This document shows positions 9,944 through 18,428 of a stretch of DNA of 64,000 nt, piece after piece. Position 1 is the stretch's first letter. Each line of letters starts with the position of its first letter. This stretch comes from Corynebacterium endometrii (GTDB taxonomy: Bacteria; Actinomycetota; Actinomycetes; Mycobacteriales; Mycobacteriaceae): the NCBI RefSeq assembly GCF_004795735.1, contig NZ_CP039247.1:372001-436000 (forward strand), in the 5' to 3' direction. The notes beneath the pieces are model-generated. The model was given only the letters and a program-made list of their open reading frames with translations. It did no database searches and was not told the DNA's origin. Both the position numbers and the translations under genes were made by a program.

Positions 9944-9949
9944 CGGATA

Positions 9950-9991
9950 AAGCCCCGTAGCAGCTGAGACAATCGGCCGCTGCGGGGTTTA
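9950..9991 (+). terminator. Intrinsic terminator after tRNA-Tyr
   Basis: AAAGCCCCGTAGC pairs with GCTGCGGGGTTT (one G-U wobble) around a loop of about 16 bases, ending in a short T run. It sits just after the tRNA and would stop its transcript. Confidence 0.6.
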
Positions 9992-10032
9992 CTCGTATGC
10001 GGACGAGCCCGCATCGGTGGGGCAACGTAAAA

Positions 10033-10062
10033 AGCCCCGGAGAGCGGGTGCTTTCCGGGGCT
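10033..10062 (-). terminator. Terminator of the deo operon
   Basis: AGCCCCGGA (10033-10041) and TCCGGGGCT (10054-10062) form a 9-bp stem. Read on the minus strand it is followed by a T run (complement of AAAA at 10029-10032). It lies 21 bases past the end of the phosphomutase gene. Confidence 0.8.
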
Positions 10063-10082
10063 GGGTGGATTACGCGGAGTGG

Positions 10083-11672
10083 TTACATGCCGAAGTAGGC
10101 GCGCAGGTCCTCCGTAATCAGCGGCAGGCGTGCCGGGTCTGGGGATTCCAGGTAGCACTTGAGCTTTGGCTCGGTGCCGGACGGGCGGACGATGACGCGG
10201 TCATCGGCCTCGGTGAAGAAGATCGAGCCCTGGGCGAACGGGTCGGTCTCCGCGATGGGGGAACCGGCCAGCTCCGTTGGGGGCTCCTGGCTGACCTTCT
10301 CCATGCCCTTAGCAATCAGGGACAGGTCCTCTACGCGGAACGTCAGCGGGGCGGTGTAGAGGTGGCCCACGGTGGCGTAGATGTCCTCCAGGCGGTCAGT
10401 TAGGGTCTTGCCCTCCGCCTTGAGTTCCGCAGCCAGGGAGGCCAACACGACGGACGTGCCAATGCCGTCCTTGTCGCGCACCGCGGCGGGATCGCAGCAA
10501 AAACCGATGGCCTCCTCGTAGCCGAAGGAAAGATCCTCGGTGCGGGCGATCCACTTGAAACCGGTCAGCGTCTCGGCGTGCGGCAGGCCGTAGTGGGCCG
10601 CGATGCGGCTGAGCAGGCGGGAGGAAACCAGCGAGTTGGCGAACCTGCCCTTGGGGGCCTCGCCGGCCTGGCTGCGCCGCGCGAGGTAGTCGCCAAGCAG
10701 CGCGCCGGTCTCATCGCCGGAGAGCTGGGTCCAGCCGTCGGCGGACGGGACGGCAACCGCGCAGCGGTCCGCATCCGGGTCATAGGCGACGAGGATGTCC
10801 GCGCCGATCTTCTCGGCGTGGGCCTTGCCCAAGTCCAAGGCGCCGTCCTCTTCCGGATTAGGGAAGGATACGGTGGGGAAGTCCGGGTCAGGCTGGGCCT
10901 GTTCGGGCACCAGGGAGACCTTGAAGCCGGCGCTAGTGAGCAGTTCCTCGCCCAGGGCGGCGCCCACGCCATGCATCGCCGTCAGCGCCACCGTCAGGTT
11001 GCCGCGCTCCTCGGCCGTTCCGCCGGCGAGAGTGAGCGCGCGCTTCAGGTAATCCGCGCGGGTGTCCACGTTGCTGATGTTGGCGTCATCGCGCGGGACC
11101 TCATCGGCGAATGGGGCGGCGGCGATGGCCTCGGCGATTTCGGCGTCGGCGGGGGAGACCAGCTGCACGCCCTCAGCGTCGCCGGTGGCCACGCGGCCGC
11201 CGAGGTAGACCTTGTAGCCGTTGTCGGCCGGAGGGTTGTGGGAGGCGGTGACCATGATGCCGCAGTCAGCGCCGAGTGCCTTGACGGTGAAGGCGGTCAG
11301 CGGGGTTGGGTTCTTGGCCGGCAAGACCAGGGCCTTGCCGCCGGCGGCGGAGATGACCTCGGCGGCGTCGCGCTGAAATTCGGCGGAACCGTGGCGGGCA
11401 TCGCAACCAATCACTACGACCGGCTGGCTGACCTGGCCCTTAAGCCAGGTCACGAGCCCGTGGGTGGTGCGGATGACCACGGCGCGGTTCATGCGGGACT
11501 CACCGGCTCCCACCGCGGCGCGCAGGCCGGCGGTGCCGAAGGCGAGCGGGCCGGCGAAGGCGGCGTCCAGGGCTTCGTGGTCCCCGGCCTCGATCCAGGA
11601 CAGGACCTGCTGGGCGGTCGATGGATCCGGGTCGTGTTCTGCCCAGGTGCGGGCGTAGTCGAGGTCAGCCAT
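10083..11672 (-). CDS. pmmB: Phospho-sugar mutase (PmmB-like; probable phosphopentomutase role)
   Basis: An alpha-D-phosphohexomutase-superfamily enzyme of 529 residues. The phosphoserine loop TASHNP is at 142-147 (S144), the Mg loop DPDADR at 298-303, and the phosphate-binding RPSGTEPK loop near the C-terminus. The superfamily includes phosphogluco-, phosphomanno- and phosphopentomutases. Placement as the last gene of a deoD-permease-deoC operon suggests it converts deoxyribose-1-phosphate to the 5-phosphate that DeoC cleaves; that specificity is inferred from context. The start ATG overlaps the deoC stop (TAATG). Confidence 0.85.
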   Translation of the reverse strand: MADLDYARTWAEHDPDPSTAQQVLSWIEAGDHEALDAAFAGPLAFGTAGLRAAVGAGESRMNRAVVIRTTHGLVTWLKGQVSQPVVVIGCDARHGSAEFQRDAAEVISAAGGKALVLPAKNPTPLTAFTVKALGADCGIMVTASHNPPADNGYKVYLGGRVATGDAEGVQLVSPADAEIAEAIAAAPFADEVPRDDANISNVDTRADYLKRALTLAGGTAEERGNLTVALTAMHGVGAALGEELLTSAGFKVSLVPEQAQPDPDFPTVSFPNPEEDGALDLGKAHAEKIGADILVAYDPDADRCAVAVPSADGWTQLSGDETGALLGDYLARRSQAGEAPKGRFANSLVSSRLLSRIAAHYGLPHAETLTGFKWIARTEDLSFGYEEAIGFCCDPAAVRDKDGIGTSVVLASLAAELKAEGKTLTDRLEDIYATVGHLYTAPLTFRVEDLSLIAKGMEKVSQEPPTELAGSPIAETDPFAQGSIFFTEADDRVIVRPSGTEPKLKCYLESPDPARLPLITEDLRAYFGM

Positions 11673-12313
11673 TAAAGCTCACCAAGAATCTGCTCGGAGG
11701 CGGACAGGCCCAGGCGGGAGGCGCCGGCCTCAACCATGGCAACGGCCGCTTCGCCGGTGCGGATGCCACCGGAGGCCTTCACGCCCAAGCGGTCACCCAC
11801 GGTCTCGCGCATGAGCTTCACAGCCTCTACGGACGCGCCGCCAGCGGGGTGGAAACCGGTGGAGGTCTTAACGTAGTCTGCGCCGGCGGCCTCGGAGGCG
11901 CGGCAGGCGTGGACGATTTCCTCGTCGGTCAAAGCGGCGGATTCGATGATGACCTTCAGCAGCGTGCCAGGAATGGCATCGCGCACGGCCTTGATATCGG
12001 CCTCCAGCGCGTCCCACTCGTGATCCTTGGCGAACGCGATGTTGATGACCATGTCCACCTCGTCAGCGCCATCCTTGACGGCCTGGGCGGCCTCGGCGGC
12101 CTTGATGGAGGACTTCACGGCGCCGGATGGGAAACCCACCACGGTGGCAACCTTGAGTCCTTCCGGGACCTCGACGGGCAGCTGGGATGGGGAGACGCAG
12201 ACGGAGAACGTGCCCAGGCGGGATGCATCCTCGATAAGGGCCTTGACGTCAGCCGGGGTGGACTCTGGCTTGAGCAGAGTGTGGTCGATGAGCTTGGCGA
12301 TCTTGTCTCGCAT
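11672..12313 (-). CDS. deoC: Deoxyribose-phosphate aldolase (DeoC)
   Basis: A 213-residue class I aldolase that splits 2-deoxyribose-5-phosphate into glyceraldehyde-3-phosphate and acetaldehyde. The Schiff-base lysine is K149 in [10 protein letters not shown]. The [11 protein letters not shown] segment holds the catalytic aspartate region, and [11 protein letters not shown] provides the second catalytic lysine and phosphate loop. The length is normal for bacterial DeoC. It is translationally coupled to the downstream mutase and follows the permease by 11 bases, so it belongs to the same operon. Confidence 0.97.
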   Translation of the reverse strand: MRDKIAKLIDHTLLKPESTPADVKALIEDASRLGTFSVCVSPSQLPVEVPEGLKVATVVGFPSGAVKSSIKAAEAAQAVKDGADEVDMVINIAFAKDHEWDALEADIKAVRDAIPGTLLKVIIESAALTDEEIVHACRASEAAGADYVKTSTGFHPAGGASVEAVKLMRETVGDRLGVKASGGIRTGEAAVAMVEAGASRLGLSASEQILGEL

Positions 12314-12324
12314 GAAAATCTTCC

Positions 12325-13674
12325 TTATTGGTTAGCCGCAACGTCTGCGGACTCATTCTTCGCCATGGCCTGGTCAGTTACGACGTAGATGACAAGGCCA
12401 ACGATGGCGACGGCTGCCAGGATCCACAGCGTGGTGTTGAAGCCGGAGGTTACATCCAACAGCTTGAAGGTGTACGCGATGCCCAGCGGGATGGCGATGT
12501 TGATGGTCAGGTTGTAGAAACCAATGGCGATGCCGGACTTAGCGGCGGTGATGTAGCTCAGCGCGGTGTTGACCAGCGGTGCATACATGAGCGCGAAGCC
12601 GGACGCGAAGGCGACGATGGTTACGGCCAGGACCGCTACGTGAACCTGTACGAATAGCGCGGCGATGACCAGGGATGCGGCAATCATGGCGCCGCCGGTG
12701 TAGACGGTGGTGCGGGAGGACATGAACTGGCCGATCTTGCCGGAGGACACGCCCACCAGGATGGCGCAGGTGTAGCCCGGGATCATCAGCAGGGATGCCT
12801 GGTCAATGGACATGCCGTGGAGCTCGTTAGCCGCGTATGGAAGCAGGGAGATGTAGCCCATCTGGGTGGAGTAGACCAGGAAGACGAATGCCAGGGTCCA
12901 TACGTAGCGGCCGTTGGTGAAAAATTCCGGCTTGACCAGTGGCTGCTTAGCGGCCTTGACGTGCCAGATAAAAGCGATGAGGCCCAGGATGGCCGGGATG
13001 AGCCACAGCCAGTTGAACCGCTGCATGAACATGGTCAGGGAGGTGGCGAACACCGCGATGAGGAACAGGCCCATGACGTCCAGGTGGCCCTCAACGGCCT
13101 CGTCCTCTGGGATCATCTTGTAGATGGCAGGAACCGTCAGCACCAGGATCAGCGGGATGAGGAACATCGCGGTCCAGGAGATGTAGGTGGAGACGAAACC
13201 GGAGGTCAGCGCGCCGATGAGCAGGCCGGCCTGGAAGGCGGCGGTGGAGAAGCCCAGGTAGGTCTTCTGGTCCTTTTCGCTCAAGTGCTTGGTGACGTAG
13301 ATGACGTAGAGGGTCTCAGCGGCGGCCAGGCCGGTGGTCTGGATGAGGCGCGCGGTGAGAACCAGCGGCCAAGAGCCGGAGAATACGAAGCCCATGACGG
13401 AGCCCACAATGACCAGGATGACGCCGGTGAGCATGAGCTTGCGGATGGAGATGGAATCGGCGAGCGCCGCGTACACAACGGCGCCGATGCCGATGATCAC
13501 GCCGGCCAGGGAGGCCTGCAGGGAAGCCGTGTTATCCGGGATGCCCAGGCCCTCCGCCATAGGCATGGTCATGGTCTTGAAACCGTTATCGATGACCAGT
13601 GCAAAGACAAAGACAAACAGCAGCACTGGCACGGCGCGCTTTGGATTCAGCGCGGCACCTTTGAGAGTAGACAT
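12325..13674 (-). CDS. MFS permease, probable nucleoside transporter
   Basis: A 449-residue integral membrane protein with about 12 to 14 predicted hydrophobic helices, a short cytoplasmic N-terminus and a hydrophilic C-terminal tail ([11 protein letters not shown]). The fold resembles drug/H+ antiporter-type major facilitator proteins more than the classical nucleoside transporter families. Its place between deoD and deoC makes (deoxy)nucleoside uptake the likeliest role; this is inference from context and the substrate is not evident. Export of a nucleoside or drug cannot be excluded. Confidence 0.75.
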   Translation of the reverse strand: MSTLKGAALNPKRAVPVLLFVFVFALVIDNGFKTMTMPMAEGLGIPDNTASLQASLAGVIIGIGAVVYAALADSISIRKLMLTGVILVIVGSVMGFVFSGSWPLVLTARLIQTTGLAAAETLYVIYVTKHLSEKDQKTYLGFSTAAFQAGLLIGALTSGFVSTYISWTAMFLIPLILVLTVPAIYKMIPEDEAVEGHLDVMGLFLIAVFATSLTMFMQRFNWLWLIPAILGLIAFIWHVKAAKQPLVKPEFFTNGRYVWTLAFVFLVYSTQMGYISLLPYAANELHGMSIDQASLLMIPGYTCAILVGVSSGKIGQFMSSRTTVYTGGAMIAASLVIAALFVQVHVAVLAVTIVAFASGFALMYAPLVNTALSYITAAKSGIAIGFYNLTINIAIPLGIAYTFKLLDVTSGFNTTLWILAAVAIVGLVIYVVTDQAMAKNESADVAANQ

Positions 13675-13713
13675 GGTCAGAATCTTTCTGAAGTTTCAGT
13701 GAAGGATTGTTGG

Positions 13714-14427
13714 CTAGATGGCCGCCAGCGGGAGGGCGATTTCCATCATGGAGGTAAACGCGGTCTGGCGCTCGGCGGCGGTGGTGCGCTCGCCGGTGAT
13801 CAGGTTGTCGGACGCGGTGAAGATGCCCAGGGCGTCGACGCCGTGGCGGGCGGCGATAGCGTAGAGCGCGGCGGATTCCATTTCCACGCCCAGTACGCCC
13901 ATGGATGCCCAGCGGTCGTTGACGGTGTCATCCTCGTTGTAGAAGATGTCAGAGCTCAAGATGTTGCCCACGTGGTAGTTTGCGCCCTGCTTCTCGGCCT
14001 CGGCGATGGCGGCGGCGGTCAGCTTCCAGGAGGCGGTTGGGGCCCAGGTGCCAGGCAGGTTGTACTGGCTCATGAAGTTGGAGTCGTGGGACGCGGAGAC
14101 GCCGATGATGACGTCATAGAGGTTGACGTGCTTTTGCATCGCGCCGCAGGAGCCAACGCGGATGACCTTCTTTACGTCGTAGAACTTGATGAGCTCCGAA
14201 GAGTAGATGCCGATGGATGGCATGCCCATGCCGGAGCCCATGACGGAGACCGGCGTGCCGTTGAACTCGCCGGTGAAACCGAACATGTTGCGGACCTCGT
14301 TGAACTGCTTGACGTTGTCGAGGTAGGTTTCCGCGATGAACTTGGCGCGCAGCGGGTCGCCGGGCAGCAGGACGGTGGGCGCAATCTCAACGCCGTTTGG
14401 GTTGATGTGCGGGGTGTTGGTGGTCAT
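13714..14427 (-). CDS. deoD: Purine-nucleoside phosphorylase, DeoD type
   Basis: A 237-residue hexameric-type phosphorylase that cleaves purine (deoxy)nucleosides to the base and (deoxy)ribose-1-phosphate. Visible features are the N-terminal PGDPLRAKFIAE phosphate site, VGSCGAMQKHV, and the VEMESAALYA element carrying the nucleoside-binding Met/Glu. It is the first structural gene of the deo operon, right after the promoter at 14483-14511. A 39-base gap separates it from the permease. Confidence 0.96.
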   Translation of the reverse strand: MTTNTPHINPNGVEIAPTVLLPGDPLRAKFIAETYLDNVKQFNEVRNMFGFTGEFNGTPVSVMGSGMGMPSIGIYSSELIKFYDVKKVIRVGSCGAMQKHVNLYDVIIGVSASHDSNFMSQYNLPGTWAPTASWKLTAAAIAEAEKQGANYHVGNILSSDIFYNEDDTVNDRWASMGVLGVEMESAALYAIAARHGVDALGIFTASDNLITGERTTAAERQTAFTSMMEIALPLAAI

Positions 14428-14482
14428 GTCAGTCAGCCTCCAAAGTGAGCGATGAAATCGATTTAAACTGGTAATAACCTCA

Positions 14483-14521
14483 ATCTAAGGAGCTCCCGGA
14501 ACTTTTGTCAATACAGTGACA
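14483..14521 (-). promoter_or_regulatory. deo operon promoter with operator-like palindrome
   Basis: On the minus strand TTGACA (14511-14506) and TTAGAT (14488-14483) are 17 bases apart, close to the sigma-A consensus. An inverted repeat TGTCA-N6-TGACA (14506-14521) overlaps the -35 element and is a plausible operator for the adjacent SorC/DeoR-type regulator. The site is read directly; regulator binding is inferred. Confidence 0.7.
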
Positions 14522-14566
14522 TTACATTTGTGCCGGTGCTCAACCCCATGAAAGGTGACCTGCGCC

Positions 14567-14589
14567 AAGCCCCATCCCCGTCGGGGCTT
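14567..14589 (-). terminator. Hairpin at the end of the deoR-type gene
   Basis: AAGCCCC (14567-14573) and GGGGCTT (14583-14589) form a short GC-rich stem abutting the regulator stop codon. No T run follows on the minus strand, so it may be a weak or Rho-assisted terminator that limits read-through into deoD. Confidence 0.4.
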
Positions 14590-15576
14590 CTAGCTGGACA
14601 TAACCCGTTGCGCGGTCTCGTGGTCGATGACCAGGTGAGTGGCCAAGTTCATAGTCAATGCGGTGCGGATCGCGTCCGCCTTGGCCGCACCGCCCGCGAT
14701 CAGCACGCGCACGGGCCGGGCGGCAAGATCCTCTAGGGTGATGCCCACGGTGCGGGCATCGATGGAGGGGCTGGCGGGGGAGCCGTCGGAGGCGAAAAAG
14801 CGGGAGCAGACATCGCCCACGGCGCGCTCGAGCAGGCTATTAGTCTCCCCCGGCGTGAGGTAACCCAGGTTGAGCGCCAGCGATTCGCGCGTCGCCGAGC
14901 CCACGGTAAACGCCGCGATGTCCACGGTCGCGCCCAGCTCCAGCATGTGCGCGATGTGGCGGTCCTGGACCACCCACTCCTTTGCTTCCGTGGAATCGAA
15001 AATCACCGGCAGCGGCAACATGCGCATCTCCGCGTCAAAGGCGTGGGCAAACCCGGACAGCGTCTCTATGTCCTTCGTCGAGCGCTCCGAATGGGAATGC
15101 CCGCCCTTGAGCTGGACCACCTGCACGCCCACCCGCGGCTGCGGGCGCAGGTGATCCGCCACCGCGGCCATGGTCTCGCCCCAGGACACGCCGAGGGACA
15201 CGTCATCGCCCACCAGCCTTTCGAGCAGCTGCGCGCCGGCGCGACCCAGTTCCTTAAGTAGCATGTCATCCCCCGGGGGGCGCACCACGTGAACCTCCCG
15301 CAGCCCGAAGGCCCGCTTGAGCTTTCCTATCAGCTCGCTCGCCTGCTCGCGGGGATCGTGTAAGGAGATGGTGACAAACCCGGATTCGCGGGCGTGGGTC
15401 AGCAGCTTGGAGACCGTGGGGCGGGAAACACCCAGCTTTGCGGCGACCTCCGCCTGGGACATCCCGCCCAGGTAGTAAAACTTGGCGGCGTCAATGGCGT
15501 GCACGTCCCGTGCGTCAAGGTTGCCGCCGGGGCTTGCTGCGCCTTCCGGGCTTACCGGGCTTACCATGCTGGTCAA
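14590..15576 (-). CDS. deoR: SorC/DeoR-family transcriptional regulator of deoxyribonucleoside genes
   Basis: A 328-residue regulator. An N-terminal helix-turn-helix (about residues 35-60, SQAEVAAKLGVSRPTVSKLL) is followed by a SorC-type sugar-phosphate-binding domain with SWGETMAAVADHL. This is the architecture of Bacillus subtilis DeoR, which binds deoxyribose-5-phosphate. The start may be TTG 15576, preceded by GGAAAG, or ATG 15567. It lies immediately upstream of deoD in the same orientation, and the palindromic deo promoter lies between them, which suggests local repression relieved by deoxyribose phosphate. Confidence 0.85.
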   Translation of the reverse strand: MTSMVSPVSPEGAASPGGNLDARDVHAIDAAKFYYLGGMSQAEVAAKLGVSRPTVSKLLTHARESGFVTISLHDPREQASELIGKLKRAFGLREVHVVRPPGDDMLLKELGRAGAQLLERLVGDDVSLGVSWGETMAAVADHLRPQPRVGVQVVQLKGGHSHSERSTKDIETLSGFAHAFDAEMRMLPLPVIFDSTEAKEWVVQDRHIAHMLELGATVDIAAFTVGSATRESLALNLGYLTPGETNSLLERAVGDVCSRFFASDGSPASPSIDARTVGITLEDLAARPVRVLIAGGAAKADAIRTALTMNLATHLVIDHETAQRVMSS

Positions 15577-15798
15577 ACCTGCTTTCCATTGATTCCGGGA
15601 CGGGTTATGTCTTTATTCTTGCACGCCGCCGCAAGGTCATTGGAAGCGGGGCTAACAAGGGGCTTAAATGAGCATTAACGGTGCCCTATTTTTGCGGCAC
15701 TAGCTGGCGATTTGTGTAAAGTAAGCGTTGTGGGTTAATCTTTTCAAGGCTTCAACAGAGAGCGGCAAGCGAAAAGCGAGACGCAATCTAGAGGCTAA

Positions 15799-15871
15799 GC
15801 CCCCTTAGCTCAGTCGGCAGAGCGTTTCCATGGTAAGGAAAAGGTCGACAGTTCGATTCTGTCAGGGGGCT
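15799..15871 (+). tRNA. tRNA-Thr (GGT)
   Basis: A 73-nt tRNA with acceptor arms GCCCCCT and AGGGGGC, D arm with AGCTCAGTCGGCAGAGC, anticodon GGT in TTCCATGGTAAGGAA, and T loop GTTCGATTC. CCA is not encoded. It is the first of three tRNA genes before secE. Confidence 0.95.
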
Positions 15872-15907
15872 CTGTTCGTTTCTGACCCTGTCAGGAGCGG
15901 CCGTTAA

Positions 15908-15979
15908 GGCGGTGTAGCTCAGTGGTAGAGCAAGCGACTCATAATCGCTGTGTCGCGAGTTCAATTCTCGCCATCGCTA
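15908..15979 (+). tRNA. tRNA-Met (CAT), elongator type
   Basis: Acceptor arms GGCGGTG and CATCGCT pair with two G-U wobbles. The D arm is GCTCAGTGGTAGAGC, the anticodon CAT sits in CGACTCATAATCG, and the T arm is GCGAGTTCAATTCTCGC. The body resembles elongator Met rather than initiator tRNA, because the G1 pairing is intact and the initiator C1 mismatch with three G:C anticodon-stem pairs is absent. Confidence 0.9.
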
Positions 15980-15991
15980 CAGGGAACGAAA

Positions 15992-16017
15992 GGCGCCCTT
16001 TAATGGGCGCTTTTTTA
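15992..16017 (+). terminator. Terminator after tRNA-Met
   Basis: GCGCCC (15993-15998) and GGGCGC (16005-16010) flank a 6-base loop and are followed by six T residues. A classical intrinsic terminator. Confidence 0.85.
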
Positions 16018-16089
16018 TTACCGGTTCCCCTCTGGTAGGGTGAGCGTTGTCTTCAAGACAATTCCCGCGTGACACACCTGTGTGCGCGT

Positions 16090-16165
16090 AGGGGCGTGGC
16101 GCAATTGGTAGCGCAACGGTCTCCAAAACCGTAGGTTGCAGGTTCGAGTCCTGTCGCCCCTGCCA
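16090..16165 (+). tRNA. tRNA-Trp (CCA)
   Basis: Acceptor arms AGGGGCG (16090-16096) and CGCCCCT (16155-16161), discriminator G, and an encoded CCA at 16163-16165. The anticodon CCA lies in GGTCTCCAAAACC. Placement directly upstream of secE-nusG is the usual actinobacterial arrangement. Confidence 0.96.
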
Positions 16166-16173
16166 AGGAAAAT

Positions 16174-16205
16174 GGCCCAGTTACCACCCGGTGGCTGGGC
16201 CTTTT
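16174..16205 (+). terminator. Terminator after tRNA-Trp
   Basis: GGCCCAG (16174-16180) pairs with CTGGGCC (16195-16201), with a weaker inner stem CCAC/GTGG, followed by TTTT. It separates the tRNA transcript from secE. Confidence 0.8.
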
Positions 16206-16350
16206 CGCATCCCAGCCCCGCGATACGGCCGGTGCGCTTTTGTCAGTGCTTGCCGCTTTGGTAGTGTTGGCAGGGCTATAGACTTTTGCGGGCGCGGACT
16301 TCGCGTGCCGCAAAACCCTAAGATCTTTCTACTGCAAGAGGAGAAGCGCT

Positions 16351-16686
16351 GTGAGCGATGACAAGAGGCCGGAGCAGCAGGGCGCCATCCGCCCCACCGG
16401 TAAGCGTCAGCTGACGGGTGCCTCGACCACGTCCTCCACCGCCTACGAACAGCGCCGCGTAGTCCGCGTTGACGATAACAAGGACGCCGACGGGGAAAAG
16501 AAGAGCTCGCCCGCCACCTTCATCCCCGAGGTGGCCTCCGAGATGAAGAAGGTGGTGTGGCCCACCGCCAAGGAAATGGTCCAGTACACCGCAGTGACCT
16601 TCCTCTTCCTGATCGTCTTGACCCTGCTGGTCTGGGGCGTGGACACGCTAACCGGCCTCGGAGTTGAGTGGGCGCTAGTCCGCTAG
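16351..16686 (+). CDS. secE: Preprotein translocase subunit SecE
   Basis: A 111-residue SecE with a GTG start preceded by AAGAGGAGAAG. The first ~60 residues are a hydrophilic actinobacterial extension. The amphipathic SecE signature (EMKKVVWPTAKEMVQY) follows, then a single C-terminal transmembrane helix. SecE clamps the SecY channel in the cytoplasmic membrane. nusG follows 108 bases downstream across a terminator-like hairpin. Confidence 0.96.
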   Translation: MSDDKRPEQQGAIRPTGKRQLTGASTTSSTAYEQRRVVRVDDNKDADGEKKSSPATFIPEVASEMKKVVWPTAKEMVQYTAVTFLFLIVLTLLVWGVDTLTGLGVEWALVR

Positions 16687-16712
16687 TAGACTTACACACA
16701 ATAACATTTCAT

Positions 16713-16763
16713 CCCGCAGTTACCGCAGGTTAAAAACCCAGGTGACGGCGGGATAATTTTTTA
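16713..16763 (+). terminator. Terminator-like hairpin between secE and nusG
   Basis: CCCGCAGTTACC (16713-16724) pairs with GGTGACGGCGGG (16741-16752), with one mismatch and one wobble over 12 positions. ATAATTTTTTA follows, with a T6 run ending 32 bases before the nusG start. It looks like an intrinsic terminator or attenuator inside the secE-nusG transcription unit. Confidence 0.65.
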
Positions 16764-16794
16764 CCCGCGCCCCGCGCAGATATGGAGCCACGAC

Positions 16795-17694
16795 ATGAGT
16801 GATGACAACAACCTCAACAATTCCCTAGGAGATGCGTTGGTCGAGTCCGTGCAGGATTCCGCTAACGAGGCCGCCGCTGATTCCTTCGCCGCGGACGTAG
16901 CGGAGGCCACCGAGGCGTCTGAGGCCGCCAAGGCCGAACGGGCCCGGGAGGCGGAGTCTGCCGACGAGGCGGCGTCGGAGGGGGAGGCCGCCCAGCCTGC
17001 AGAGGCCGCTGAGCCTGCCGCCGCGCCGGAGGAATCCGACGAGGACGCCGAGTACCGCTCCCGCCTGCGCAAGTTCACCCGCGAGCTGAAGAATCTGCCC
17101 GGCAAGTGGTACATCATTCAGTGCTACTCCGGCTACGAGAACAAGGTGAAGGCGAACCTGGACATGCGCGCGCAGACCCTCGAGGTGGAGGACTCCATCT
17201 TCGACGTGGTTGTCCCGGTGGAGCAGGCCGTGGAGGTCAAGGACGGCAAGAAGAAGATCGTTAAGCGCAAGCTGCTTCCCGGCTACGTGCTTGTGCGCAT
17301 GGACATCAATGACGCCGCGTGGTCCGTGGTGCGTGACACCCCGGGCGTGACGTCCTTTGTGGGCAACGAGGGCAACGCCACCCCGGTCAAGATTCGCGAC
17401 GTGGCCAAGTTCCTCATGCCTAAGGAAGGTGCCGCCACGGCCGGCGAAGCGGCGGCGGTCGCGGCCGAGGGCGAGCAGGTCGTTGCTCTGCCTGACGAGC
17501 CACAGGCAAAGCAGTTTAACCACGACTACCAGGTAGGCGAGGCGGTCACCATCCTCTCCGGCCCACTGGCCTCCGTGTCCGCCACGATTTCCGAGATCGA
17601 CCCGGAGACCGGCAAGATGCAGGGTCTGGTCTCTATCTTCGGCCGCGAGACCCCGGTTGAGCTTTCCCCAACCGAGATTGAGCGCATCAACTAA
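16795..17694 (+). CDS. nusG: Transcription termination/antitermination factor NusG
   Basis: A 299-residue NusG, long for the family because of an acidic Ala/Glu-rich N-terminal extension (about residues 1-95) typical of actinobacteria. The NGN domain starts near residue 102 (KWYIIQCYSGYENKVKANL) and contacts RNA polymerase. The C-terminal KOW domain (GEAVTILSGPLASVSATI) follows a charged linker and binds S10 or Rho. rplK lies downstream after a terminator. Confidence 0.96.
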   Translation: MSDDNNLNNSLGDALVESVQDSANEAAADSFAADVAEATEASEAAKAERAREAESADEAASEGEAAQPAEAAEPAAAPEESDEDAEYRSRLRKFTRELKNLPGKWYIIQCYSGYENKVKANLDMRAQTLEVEDSIFDVVVPVEQAVEVKDGKKKIVKRKLLPGYVLVRMDINDAAWSVVRDTPGVTSFVGNEGNATPVKIRDVAKFLMPKEGAATAGEAAAVAAEGEQVVALPDEPQAKQFNHDYQVGEAVTILSGPLASVSATISEIDPETGKMQGLVSIFGRETPVELSPTEIERIN

Positions 17695-17742
17695 CCGAAC
17701 CCATTGACACAGCTCAAGCGGCCCGCGCGAGTTGTGTTAAAG

Positions 17743-17779
17743 GCGCACGGTGGACTAAACTAATCCGCCGTGCGCTTTT
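17743..17779 (+). terminator. Terminator after nusG
   Basis: GCGCACGG (17743-17750) pairs with CCGTGCGC (17768-17775), followed by TTTT. It separates nusG from rplK. Confidence 0.8.
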
Positions 17780-17890
17780 GCGTGCATAACCAACGTAAAT
17801 CCCCGGTGGCTAGGGTAAATTCTGGCATCCGGACGGGCGCAGTTATTTCATCGTGGCGGCGCACCGGTAACAAGGAATTGAGGTAATTCG

Positions 17891-18337
17891 ATGGCTCCGA
17901 AGAAGAAGAAGGTTTCCGGCTTCATCAAGCTGCAGATCGAGGCTGGCGCCGCTAACCCGGCTCCTCCAGTTGGCCCAGCACTGGGCGCCCATGGCGTTAA
18001 CATCATGGAATTCTGCAAGGCTTACAACGCCGCAACCGAGTCCCAGCGTGGCAACGTGGTTCCTGTTGAAATCACCGTCTACGAGGACCGCTCCTTCGAT
18101 TTCAAGCTGAAGACCCCACCCGCTGCCAAGCTGCTGCTCAAGGCCGCTGGCATCTCCAAGGGCTCCGGCGTTCCTCACACTGACAAGGTTGGCAAGGTCA
18201 CCTTCGAGCAGTGCAAGGAGATTGCTCAGACCAAGTTTGAGGACCTCAACGCTCGTGACGTTGAGAACGGTGCACGCATCATCGCCGGCACCGCTCGCTC
18301 CATGGGCATCGAGGTAGAGGGCATTCCGGCTAAGTAA
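17891..18337 (+). CDS. rplK: 50S ribosomal protein L11
   Basis: A 148-residue L11, a component of the GTPase-associated centre that binds 23S rRNA together with L10/L12. The flexible N-terminal domain contains the proline-rich [20 protein letters not shown] segment, the thiostrepton-binding region. The C-terminal RNA-binding domain carries [14 protein letters not shown]. The codon choice is strongly biased as in other highly expressed genes here. It forms an L11 operon with rplA. Confidence 0.98.
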   Translation: MAPKKKKVSGFIKLQIEAGAANPAPPVGPALGAHGVNIMEFCKAYNAATESQRGNVVPVEITVYEDRSFDFKLKTPPAAKLLLKAAGISKGSGVPHTDKVGKVTFEQCKEIAQTKFEDLNARDVENGARIIAGTARSMGIEVEGIPAK

Positions 18338-18428
18338 TTAGCCGCCCCGCCGATATATACATCACCTGTGGTAGGGCCCGCTTCGGCCCGCATGAGACCA
18401 CACCAATCCAAGAAAAGGAATTGCTTAA

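Noticed and set aside
12817-14448. 543-codon plus-strand frame across the permease and deoD genes
   Set aside because: It spans two genes and their gap on the opposite strand and is rich in Gly, Asp and Gln without any domain.
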